NCBI GenBank assembly: GCA_041488375.1
Contig: JBGPPD010000177.1
Span: 1 to 6,054 of the forward strand
From: JAABQT01 sp041488375
GTDB lineage: Bacteria > Pseudomonadota > Gammaproteobacteria > Burkholderiales > SG8-39
Direction of reading: 5' to 3'
Length of the DNA: 6,054 bases
This document shows positions 1-6,054 of this stretch, in pieces. The notes under the pieces were generated by a model, which saw nothing but the letters and a program-made list of their open reading frames with translations, was not told the origin of the DNA and searched no databases. Both the position numbers and the translations under genes were made by a program. The first letter of the stretch is position 1, and each line of letters starts with the position of its first letter.

Positions 1-1
1 C

Positions 2-163
2 GCCTGGCGCCGGCTCGGCCCGCAGCTGCCCAGGCCGCTGCCGGCGCTGATGAACGGCGATGCGCGGCTCGCCTTCACCCAGACCTGGCTGTTCGATTAC
101 GACGGGCGCTTTCGCCTGCGCACGCTGTCCGTGCCGCAGGCCGCGCTGGAAGAAGAGCTCTAG
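2..163 (+). CDS. C-terminal end of an unrecognised protein (5' truncated by window edge)
   Basis: An open frame of 53 codons runs in from the left edge and ends at TAG (161-163). No start is visible, and the only in-frame ATG (50-52) would leave a 37-residue peptide, so this is read as the tail of a longer gene. It is accepted as coding because 48 of the 53 codons end in G or C, matching the real genes here, and because it meets the minus-strand kinase gene tail to tail. The tail contains a stretch that looks like beta strands (TQTWLFDYDGRFRLRTLSVP) and ends in the acidic helix-like AALEEEL. I do not recognise the family and assign no function. Its stop overlaps the stop of the receiver-histidine kinase by the shared bases CTAG, so the two genes are convergent with no spacer. 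Confidence 0.7.
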   Translation, partial: AWRRLGPQLPRPLPALMNGDARLAFTQTWLFDYDGRFRLRTLSVPQAALEEEL

Positions 164-1287
164 TCCGGCAACGAAAAGCGGAAGATCGCGCCCTTGCCAA
201 GTTCGCCCTCCGCCCAGATGCGGCCGCCGTGGCGCTGCACGATGCGTTGCGCGATGGAAAGACCGATGCCCGTTCCGGGAAACTCGTCCTCGCGGTGCAG
301 GCGCTGAAACACGCCGAAGAGCTTTTCGACGTACCGCATGTCGAAGCCCGCGCCGTTGTCCCGGACGTAGTAGGTCTTGACCTTGCCGTCGGATGCGCCA
401 CCGACTTGCACCGCCGGCCGTTCCCTGCGCCCCGCGAATTTGAACGCGTTGGACAGCAGGTTTGCCCATACCTGCCTGAGCAGGGCGAGATCTCCGATGC
501 ACTCAGGCAGGTCGCCGATGCGCAGTTCGACCGCCAGGTTGCCCGGCTCCGCGCGCAGTTCCCTCACCGCCTCTTGGACCAGGGCTTGCGTGTCCACCGG
601 ACGGCGGGACAGTGTCTGGCGCGACGAACGCGCCAGCCGCAGCAGACTCTCGATCAACTGGTCCATGCGCGCCGCACCGGCGCTCATCAGGCCCAGCAGC
701 CTGAGCCCCTCGGGCGAGAGCTGCTCCGCGTGCTTCTCCGCCATGATCTGCGAGAAGCCGCTCACCGCTCGCAGCGGGGCGCGCAGATCGTGCGATACGG
801 AATGGGAGAAGGCTTCGAGCTCCCGGTTGGCGGACTCCAGTTCGGCGGCGTGCAAGGTCAGGCGCTGCTGCAATTCCGCGTTCTCCATGCGCAAGCGCCG
901 CATCGCCAGCGCGCGGGACAGCACCGGCAGGATGACGCTCAGCCTGAACGGCTTGAGGATGTAGTCCAGGGCACCAGTCTTCATGGCTTCCACCGCGCTG
1001 GCGATGGTGCCCTCGCCGGTCATGATGATGCCGACCAGGTCGGGATCGGCCGCCAGCGCCGCCCCGAGCAGGTCGATGCCGCCCATCCCGGGCATCATCA
1101 GGTCGGCGAGCAGCAGCTCGAACTTCGAGCGGCGCAGCGCGGCGAGCGCAGGCTCGGCCGACTCGAAACCGACGGTCTGGTAGCCGTGGTCGCGCAGCGT
1201 GTCGCACAGCGCCTTCATCTGCGCCGCCTCGTCGTCCACCACGAGGATGCGGGCGATTCCCGCAGCCGGTCCCGGCGTCGGCGTCAT
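160..1287 (-). CDS. Receiver-histidine kinase (REC - HisKA - HATPase_c), no classical sensor domain
   Basis: Cytoplasmic two-component protein of 375 residues, numbered here from the ATG at 1287. The N-terminal receiver (about 10-125) has the acidic pocket Asp18-Asp19, phosphoacceptor Asp62 in LLLADLMMPGMGG, Thr90 and Lys112 (ILKPF), and resembles NtrC/AtoC-type receivers. A hydrophilic, probably coiled-coil helix (about 128-160) leads to a HisKA domain with His166 in the H-box SHSVSHDLRAPLRAVSGF, the type common in phytochrome-like kinases. The HATPase domain shows the N-box NLLSNAFKF (Asn280), DNGAGF (Asp310) and GTGIGLSIA. All catalytic residues are present, so both kinase and receiver should be active. 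No membrane segment or DNA-binding domain is seen. The start at 1287 is preferred over an in-frame ATG at 1302 because it forms an ATGA overlap with the upstream stop and follows GAGGTGA; the alternative has no good ribosome site. The receiver is probably the input, phosphorylated by the upstream hybrid kinase, though this is inferred. The product could also act as a phosphatase for a regulator encoded elsewhere. Confidence 0.93.
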   Translation of the reverse strand: MTPTPGPAAGIARILVVDDEAAQMKALCDTLRDHGYQTVGFESAEPALAALRRSKFELLLADLMMPGMGGIDLLGAALAADPDLVGIIMTGEGTIASAVEAMKTGALDYILKPFRLSVILPVLSRALAMRRLRMENAELQQRLTLHAAELESANRELEAFSHSVSHDLRAPLRAVSGFSQIMAEKHAEQLSPEGLRLLGLMSAGAARMDQLIESLLRLARSSRQTLSRRPVDTQALVQEAVRELRAEPGNLAVELRIGDLPECIGDLALLRQVWANLLSNAFKFAGRRERPAVQVGGASDGKVKTYYVRDNGAGFDMRYVEKLFGVFQRLHREDEFPGTGIGLSIAQRIVQRHGGRIWAEGELGKGAIFRFSLPD

Positions 1288-4200
1288 TTCACCTCGAAGC
1301 ATTCCGCGAGGGCCCGGCGGAGCTCGTGCAGCTTGGGCGGCTTGTTGAGCACGCGGTCGACGTGTGGCGGCACGTCGCCATTGCTGACCAGCCGCTGGCC
1401 CCAGCCGGTGAGCAGGATCACCGGCGTCGAGGCGGACGCCGCTTTCACCATGGCGGACACGGTGCGCCCGTCGACGTGGGGCATGCCGAGATCCGTAATC
1501 ACCACGCCGAACGGCTCTTTGCGCTGCTGCGCCGCGCGGAAGGCGTCGATCCCCGCCTGGCCGCCGTTCACAGCGCTCACCAGGTGGCCGTCCGCTTCCA
1601 GGATGTCCCGCAGCGACCTGAGCAGCAGCGGGTCGTCATCCACCACCAGGATGCGCAGTCGCGAGGGTACGGCATAGCCTGCGTCAGACTGCGTGGTACC
1701 GGCTACCGGGGCGACGGGCACCGGGAAGAGCAGGCGCATGGTCGTGCCCTTGCCCGGGGTGCTGTCGATTTCGATCTCCGCGCTGTGCCGCTGCACGGCG
1801 CCATAGACCATGGCGAGCCCGAGTCCGGTGCCGCGTTCGCCCTTGGTGGTGTAGAACGGCTCCAGGCAGCGGCTGCGCGTATCTTCGTCCATGCCGACGC
1901 CGCTGTCGGCGACTTCCAGGACGGCGCGCTGCGGCGGGCCGTCGGCAAGCGCCGTGCGCAAGGTCAGGGTTCCGCCCTCCGGCATCGCGTCCACGGCGTT
2001 GAACACCAGGTTGATGAGCGCTTCGCGGATCTCGCTCTCGCTGCCCATGATCGCGGGCAGATCTGCGGCCAGGTCGGTCGTCACCTTGACCACGACGCCG
2101 CGCTGCTGCGGCATGTCGCTCCAGCGCGCGCGTGTGAGGTCCAGCACCTGCGGCACCAGGCGGTTCAGCTGGACGGTGGAGAGCGTGAGCTGGGGTTCGC
2201 GCTGGCGGTAGAACTCCCGCATCCGCGCGACCGTCTGGGCCACGTCGTCGATCGCGCGCTGGATGGTCTCCAGGTAGCCGCGCGCCCGCTCGCTCAGATT
2301 GGGCTCCTTCTCCAGCAGCGATTCGGTATAGAGGGCGACGGGCGAGATGGCGTTGTTGATGTCGTGGGCGATGCCGCTCGCCATCTGCCCGAGCGCGCGC
2401 AGGCGCTCCTGCTGCATCACCGTCTGTTGCGTCTGGCGCAGGTCGTCGTAGGCCTGTTGCAGCGCTCCGTACAACTGGGCCTGGTGCGCGGCCAGGGCGA
2501 CATGTTCGCTCAGCTGGCGCAGGAATTCACACTCGCCGCTGCTGAAGCCTTGCGGCTGGCGCCGGGCCGCGATCAGCACGCCGAACACCTGGCTCTCCAC
2601 CAGCAGCGGCGCCGCCACCAGCGAACGCAGGCCGCCCTTGGCCAGGCGCTGCGGGAAGGGGAACTGGACCGCGCCGATGTCGGGTTCGTAGACCAGGTGC
2701 CCGCGCACGCAGCGCGACAGGCCGTTCTCGTCGATGGCCACGCGCGAGCGCGCCGGCATGGCCAGCTCCCGCGCCAGCGGCTCGCTGCGCGCGCCGACGG
2801 CCGTGACGGTCAGCGAATTGTCCGCGCGATCGAGCAGGCACAGGCAGCCGAAGTCGATGGGCAATTCCTCTTCCAGGCTGCGGATCACGACCTGGAAGAT
2901 GCTGTGCAGGTCCTGGCGCTCGCCGGTGGCGCGGGTGATCTGGTGGAGCAGGTTCAGGCGCTGCAGCTGCGCCTGCAGCTTTTCCTCGGCCTGCTTGCGC
3001 GCGGTGATATCGGTGCGGATGGCGATGTACTGGTGGGGCAGGCCGTCGGCATCGAGGAACGGGACGATGGTGGTGGCGACCCAGTAGTGCGACCCGTCCT
3101 TCGCGCGATTGCGGATTTCGCCTTTCCAGACGCGCCCCTGCGCGATGGTGTCCCAGAGCGCGCGGAAGAACTCCGGCGGGTGGTGGCCGGAACAGATGAT
3201 GCGGTGGTTCTGGCCCAGCAGCTCTTCGCGCGGGTACTTGGAAATCGCGCAGAACCGGTCGTTGGCATAGGTGATGACGCCGCGCGTATCGGTGATGGCG
3301 ACGATGTCGTGGTGGTCCATCGCGGCCTTCAGATCGACGATTTCCTTGAGCGACGCGGCCAGTGCCGCGGTGCGCTCCTGCACGCGCGCCTCCAGCTCGT
3401 CGCGCGCCCGGGTGAGCGCCGAGGCCTGCGCCTCGATGCGCTGCGCCATCGCGTTGAAGCTGTTCTGCAGCCTGCCCAGCTCGTCGCCCCGGCCGGTCGC
3501 CGCGGCGCGTGCCTGGAGATCGCCCTGCGCGATCGCGTCGGTGGCCTTCGCCAACGCGCCGATGGGTCGGAGGAAGACGGCGGCGAGCAGCGCCCCGGCG
3601 AGCAGCGCGACCACGATGATGCCGACGGCGAACACGATCTTGCCGCGGGTCGTCTCCGCGATCTGCGCCAGCACGGCTTCCTCGGGCACCATGTAGAAGA
3701 TGGTCCAGTGGGCGGTGTCGAGGCGGCGCGCGACACCGTAGTTCCATTTCCGGTTGACCGGCGCCAAGCCGCGGAATACCGCACGGTCGGGCGCCGCCGC
3801 CAGGGAGAGCCGGTACTGCTCGGGGAAGGCCCGGACGTCTTCCAGCAGGCTGCGCGTCCGGTCGCCGAAGCGCCGCTCGGCGACCTGGGCCGCGAGCAAG
3901 GCCGGCGCCAAGGCGGCGCCGGGATGGAAAACGATGTCGTCGTTGTAGCTGTGGGCGATCCTGATCCCGCGGCTATCGAACACCACCGCGAAGCTGCGCG
4001 GACCGGCGAGCTCGTTGGCGGCCTTGGTCATACCCCAGATGGACGCCGCGCGCACCCACAGAACGGCCAGGCCGAGCAGCTTGCGGTCCGGCCCGCTCAC
4101 CGGGGAGACATAGGCGACGGTGGGCACGCCACCGGCTTCGGATCCGCCGACGTGAATGTCGGACACCAGCCGCGAGCCCTTGAGCGCCTCCCCGACATAT

Positions 4201-4628
4201 TCCTGGTCCGAGAGATTCGTTCCGACCAGCGAATCTTCGGTGGCGATGCGCACCACGCCCGACGCGCTGAGGATGCCGACGCCGCGCAAGTTGGCGTCGC
4301 TCGCTGGATGGACTTCGAGGAGCTCGCGCAGCGCGGGTGCGCGTCGCGCGCTTTCGGCCGGCCCGGCCCGCGCAAATTCGACCACCGCGGGAAGCCGGGC
4401 GAGCTTCTCGACCGAGAGCAAGTAGCCCCGATGAAACGTGTCGTACTGGCCGGCCAGCTGATCGCCGCGGGCGCTCAGCAGCGCTTCCTCGTTGCGCAAC
4501 AGCTGGCGCTGCGCGTCGCTGATGTCGAAGTACGCCGCCAGCGCGAGCGGCAGCAGGGAGGCGGCGGCGAGCAGCACCACCATTTTCACGTGCAGCGGCC
4601 AATCCATGGGGTGCAACGCCGCTTTCAC
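1284..4628 (-). CDS. Membrane hybrid sensor histidine kinase (dCache - HAMP - PAS - GAF - HisKA - HATPase_c - REC)
   Basis: Inner-membrane hybrid kinase of 1114 residues. In order: TM1 about 14-34; extracytoplasmic dCache-like ligand sensor about 36-325; TM2 about 330-353; HAMP about 354-402 starting at RPIGALAKATDAIAQGD; a helical linker; PAS about 433-545; GAF about 555-720; a helix rich in Gln; HisKA with His755 in the NtrB-like H-box GIAHDINNAISPV; HATPase with N-box INLVFNAVDAMPEGG (Asn877), ADSGVGM (Asp908) and GTGLGLAMVYG; then a Pro/Ala linker and a C-terminal receiver with Asp997-Asp999, phosphoacceptor Asp1046 (ITDLGMP), Thr1074 and Lys1096. All catalytic residues are present. The start is GTG at 4628 because GAGGGGG lies 7 nt upstream; an in-frame ATG seven codons later is possible but has no better site. 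PAS resembles the flavin PAS domains of NifL and Aer, so redox or oxygen sensing is possible. The dCache ligand cannot be read from the sequence. The stop overlaps the next kinase gene by 4 nt, implying translational coupling. No known named kinase is recognised, so no symbol is given. Confidence 0.95.
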   Translation of the reverse strand: MKAALHPMDWPLHVKMVVLLAAASLLPLALAAYFDISDAQRQLLRNEEALLSARGDQLAGQYDTFHRGYLLSVEKLARLPAVVEFARAGPAESARRAPALRELLEVHPASDANLRGVGILSASGVVRIATEDSLVGTNLSDQEYVGEALKGSRLVSDIHVGGSEAGGVPTVAYVSPVSGPDRKLLGLAVLWVRAASIWGMTKAANELAGPRSFAVVFDSRGIRIAHSYNDDIVFHPGAALAPALLAAQVAERRFGDRTRSLLEDVRAFPEQYRLSLAAAPDRAVFRGLAPVNRKWNYGVARRLDTAHWTIFYMVPEEAVLAQIAETTRGKIVFAVGIIVVALLAGALLAAVFLRPIGALAKATDAIAQGDLQARAAATGRGDELGRLQNSFNAMAQRIEAQASALTRARDELEARVQERTAALAASLKEIVDLKAAMDHHDIVAITDTRGVITYANDRFCAISKYPREELLGQNHRIICSGHHPPEFFRALWDTIAQGRVWKGEIRNRAKDGSHYWVATTIVPFLDADGLPHQYIAIRTDITARKQAEEKLQAQLQRLNLLHQITRATGERQDLHSIFQVVIRSLEEELPIDFGCLCLLDRADNSLTVTAVGARSEPLARELAMPARSRVAIDENGLSRCVRGHLVYEPDIGAVQFPFPQRLAKGGLRSLVAAPLLVESQVFGVLIAARRQPQGFSSGECEFLRQLSEHVALAAHQAQLYGALQQAYDDLRQTQQTVMQQERLRALGQMASGIAHDINNAISPVALYTESLLEKEPNLSERARGYLETIQRAIDDVAQTVARMREFYRQREPQLTLSTVQLNRLVPQVLDLTRARWSDMPQQRGVVVKVTTDLAADLPAIMGSESEIREALINLVFNAVDAMPEGGTLTLRTALADGPPQRAVLEVADSGVGMDEDTRSRCLEPFYTTKGERGTGLGLAMVYGAVQRHSAEIEIDSTPGKGTTMRLLFPVPVAPVAGTTQSDAGYAVPSRLRILVVDDDPLLLRSLRDILEADGHLVSAVNGGQAGIDAFRAAQQRKEPFGVVITDLGMPHVDGRTVSAMVKAASASTPVILLTGWGQRLVSNGDVPPHVDRVLNKPPKLHELRRALAECFEVK
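1289..1295 (-). promoter_or_regulatory. Ribosome binding site of the receiver-histidine kinase inside the end of the hybrid kinase gene
   Basis: GAGGTGA on the minus strand matches seven consecutive bases of the Shine-Dalgarno consensus and precedes the ATG at 1287-1285. Counted from the GAGG core the spacing is 4 nt, slightly short. The site is within the last codons of the hybrid kinase, and with the ATGA stop/start overlap it fits termination-reinitiation coupling of the two proteins. Confidence 0.6.
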
Positions 4629-4635
4629 CGCTCAT

Positions 4636-4642
4636 CCCCCTC
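4636..4642 (-). promoter_or_regulatory. Ribosome binding site of the hybrid kinase, deciding its GTG start
   Basis: On the minus strand GAGGGGG is followed by 7 nt and then GTG (4628-4626). An ATG also sits inside the spacer (4635-4633), directly against the purine run, but it is in another frame that lacks any domain, and it has no spacing. The site therefore favours the GTG. It lies in the 27-nt gap after the dehydrogenase stop, which holds nothing else recognisable. Confidence 0.6.
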
Positions 4643-4655
4643 GCCTTGGCGCGCG

Positions 4656-6054
4656 CTAGCCGTCCAATATCGCCTGCGCGCCCTTTTCGGCAATCGCATA
4701 GGTCGGAGCGTTGGTGTTGCCCGAGGTAATGCGCGGCATGATCGAGGCGTCCACGACTCGAAGCCGCCCCATGCCTCGCACCCGCAGCCGGTCATCCACC
4801 ACCGCCGACGCGTCGTTGCCCATCTTACAGGAGCCGACCGGATGAAAAATGGTGGTCCCGAGTTCGCCCGCGGAACGCTCCATCTCTTTTTGAGATTGCA
4901 CCGCCGGTCCCGGCCGGAACTCCTCCGGCCGGTATTTCGCCAGCGCTTTGGCGGCCATGATGCGGCGCGTGAAGCGCATCCCGTCCACGGCCACCGCGCG
5001 ATCTTCCGGCGTCGACAGGTAATTCAACTTGATCTCCGGGTAAGCCGCGGGATCGCTCGACTTGATGCGTATCCAGCCTCGCGAGCTCGGCCTCAGGTTG
5101 CATACGCTCGGCGTGATGGCGGGGAAGGGGTGCAGCGGGTCGCCGAACTTGTCCAGCGACAGCGGCTGCACGTGCCACTCGATGTTGGCGGTGGACCGCG
5201 ACGGATCGCTCTTCGCGAAAGCGCCGAGCTGCGACGGCGGCATGGTGAGCGGCCCGGTCTTGAACAGCAAATACTCCAGTCCCATCGCCGCCTTGCCGAA
5301 AAGGCTGTTGGCGGTCTCGTTCAGCGTTTTCACGCCGTGCACCTTGTATTGCATGCGGATCTGCAAATGGTCGTGCAGGTTCTCGCCGACACCGGGGAGG
5401 TCGTGGACCACACCGATGCCATGGGACTGGAGAAGCTTCCCCGGGCCGATCCCCGACAGCTGCAGCAGTTGGGGCGACCCGATCGCGCCGGCGGCGAGGA
5501 TCACCTCGCGCGAGGCTTTGGCGTAGCGCGAGTCGCCGCCGGCGCGAAACTCAACACCTGCGGCGGTACGGCCTTCGAATTTCAACCGGGTGGCGTGCGC
5601 GTTGGTGATGACAGTCAGGTTGGGTCGGTGAAGTATTGGTCTCAGGAAGGCCTTGGTGGCACTCCACCTCACTCCTCTTCTCTGCGTCATCTGGAAATAC
5701 GCGCAGCCCGTATTGTCCCCGGTGTTGAACGTCCGAATGGGTTGGATCCCGCACTCCTGGGCGGCAACACGCCAGGCATCGAGTATTTCCCAGTGGACCC
5801 GAGGGTCTTCGATGCGGACCTCCCCTCCGGACCCGTAGGTGTCGGCGGCGCCGTGCTCGTAATCCTCGAGTCGCTGAAACAGCGGAAGCATCTCCTTCCA
5901 AGACCAACCCGGGTTGCCGAGCGACGCCCAGTAATCCCAATCCTCCTTCTGCCCGCGCATGTGGATCATGGCGTTGATCGAGGAGCAGCCGCCGAGCACG
6001 CGGCCGCGCGCGTAGTGGATGGAGCGGTTGGCCAGATGCGGGTCGGGCTCGGTC
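4656..6054 (-). CDS. GMC-family FAD-dependent oxidoreductase (choline/alcohol dehydrogenase-like), N-terminus cut by window edge
   Basis: The C-terminal 465 codons of a glucose-methanol-choline family flavoenzyme, which would oxidise an alcohol to an aldehyde using FAD. The frame stays open to the right edge (first full codon at 6053), so the GTG at 5999 is an internal valine, not a start. Family members usually have about 530-550 residues, so roughly the first 70-80, with the GxGxxG FAD-binding motif, are missing. Visible landmarks are TEPDPHL near the edge; RGRVLGGCSSINAMIHMRG, the first family signature with Cys where Ser/Thr/Gly is more usual; GAIGSPQLLQLSGIG, the second signature; LPGVGENLHDH; and the catalytic segment FHPVGSCKMG, with the active-site His at 4842-4844, followed by RVVDASIMP and SGNTNAPTYAIAEKG, which carries the second active-site Asn. 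Nearest named relatives by motif are BetA-type choline dehydrogenases and AlkJ-type alcohol dehydrogenases; the substrate cannot be decided. It ends 27 nt before the hybrid kinase gene on the same strand, so cotranscription is likely. Its base composition is locally lower in GC than the kinases. Confidence 0.93.
   Translation of the reverse strand, partial: TEPDPHLANRSIHYARGRVLGGCSSINAMIHMRGQKEDWDYWASLGNPGWSWKEMLPLFQRLEDYEHGAADTYGSGGEVRIEDPRVHWEILDAWRVAAQECGIQPIRTFNTGDNTGCAYFQMTQRRGVRWSATKAFLRPILHRPNLTVITNAHATRLKFEGRTAAGVEFRAGGDSRYAKASREVILAAGAIGSPQLLQLSGIGPGKLLQSHGIGVVHDLPGVGENLHDHLQIRMQYKVHGVKTLNETANSLFGKAAMGLEYLLFKTGPLTMPPSQLGAFAKSDPSRSTANIEWHVQPLSLDKFGDPLHPFPAITPSVCNLRPSSRGWIRIKSSDPAAYPEIKLNYLSTPEDRAVAVDGMRFTRRIMAAKALAKYRPEEFRPGPAVQSQKEMERSAGELGTTIFHPVGSCKMGNDASAVVDDRLRVRGMGRLRVVDASIMPRITSGNTNAPTYAIAEKGAQAILDG

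Noticed and set aside
150..165. Short palindrome AGAGCTCT near the convergent stops as a terminator
   Set aside because: It has no loop and no T-run on either strand, so it does not meet the form of an intrinsic terminator.
1284..1302. Alternative ATG at 1302 for the receiver-histidine kinase
   Set aside because: It would add MLRGE and a longer overlap, but no Shine-Dalgarno sequence stands at a proper distance. The ATGA start at 1287 has a strong one and leaves the receiver intact.
229..1677. Long open frame on the + strand (482 codons) opposite the kinase genes
   Set aside because: It lies antisense to two complete kinase domains, its protein is rich in Arg, Gln and His with no recognisable domain, and it spans the junction of two real genes. 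It is a typical shadow in high-GC DNA.
2527..3747. 406-codon frame on the minus strand inside the hybrid kinase
   Set aside because: It is in another frame of the same strand, very rich in Arg, Ala, Gly and Pro, and has no domain. The overlapping kinase frame has continuous PAS, GAF and HAMP signatures.
3973..4635. Frame starting with ATG (4635) immediately after the GAGGGGG ribosome site
   Set aside because: The ATG has no spacing from the purine run and the frame encodes an Arg/Ala-rich protein without a domain, while the GTG seven bases downstream of the site opens the full kinase.
4656..5999. Start of the dehydrogenase at GTG 5999
   Set aside because: The frame continues to the window edge and encodes TEPDPHL and RGRV just before it, which belong to the conserved GMC N-terminal half, so this GTG is an internal valine in RVLGGCSS.

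Overview
The window is GC-rich: hand counts give about 70% GC in a sampled part of the kinase gene and about 58% in one part of the dehydrogenase gene. G or C dominates the third codon position in every gene I accept. Codon use, the style of the hybrid histidine kinases and the GMC-family dehydrogenase suggest a proteobacterium, most likely a betaproteobacterium of Burkholderiales or Rhodocyclales type. That is inference, because there is no rRNA or other taxonomic marker here.

Layout. At the left edge (2-163, + strand) is the last 53 codons of an unrecognised gene. It converges on a run of three minus-strand genes, which in transcription order are: a GMC-family FAD-dependent alcohol/choline-type dehydrogenase (4656 to beyond 6054, N-terminus cut off by the window edge); a 27-nt gap; a 1114-residue membrane hybrid sensor kinase (1284-4628; dCache - HAMP - PAS - GAF - HisKA/HATPase - receiver); and a 375-residue receiver-histidine kinase (160-1287) whose ATG overlaps the stop of the previous gene in an ATGA junction. 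The minus-strand run ends in a TAG that shares the palindrome CTAG with the stop codon of the + strand gene. The window is therefore almost entirely coding.

How the genes may work together. The large kinase carries an extracytoplasmic dCache sensor plus cytoplasmic PAS and GAF domains. It should autophosphorylate at His755 and pass phosphate to its own receiver (Asp1046) and perhaps to the receiver (Asp62) of the small kinase. The small kinase has no classical sensor domain, so its receiver is probably its input, placing it between the large kinase and an unseen response regulator. No DNA-binding or enzymatic output domain is encoded in the window, so the final target lies elsewhere. The dehydrogenase is close enough to be cotranscribed, and its substrate or redox product could be linked to what the kinase senses, but this is only a hypothesis from proximity.

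I saw no tRNA or rRNA gene, insertion sequence, CRISPR array, riboswitch, convincing terminator or extended repeat. The most interesting content is the coupled two-kinase relay without an output domain and the NifL/Aer-like character of its PAS domain.
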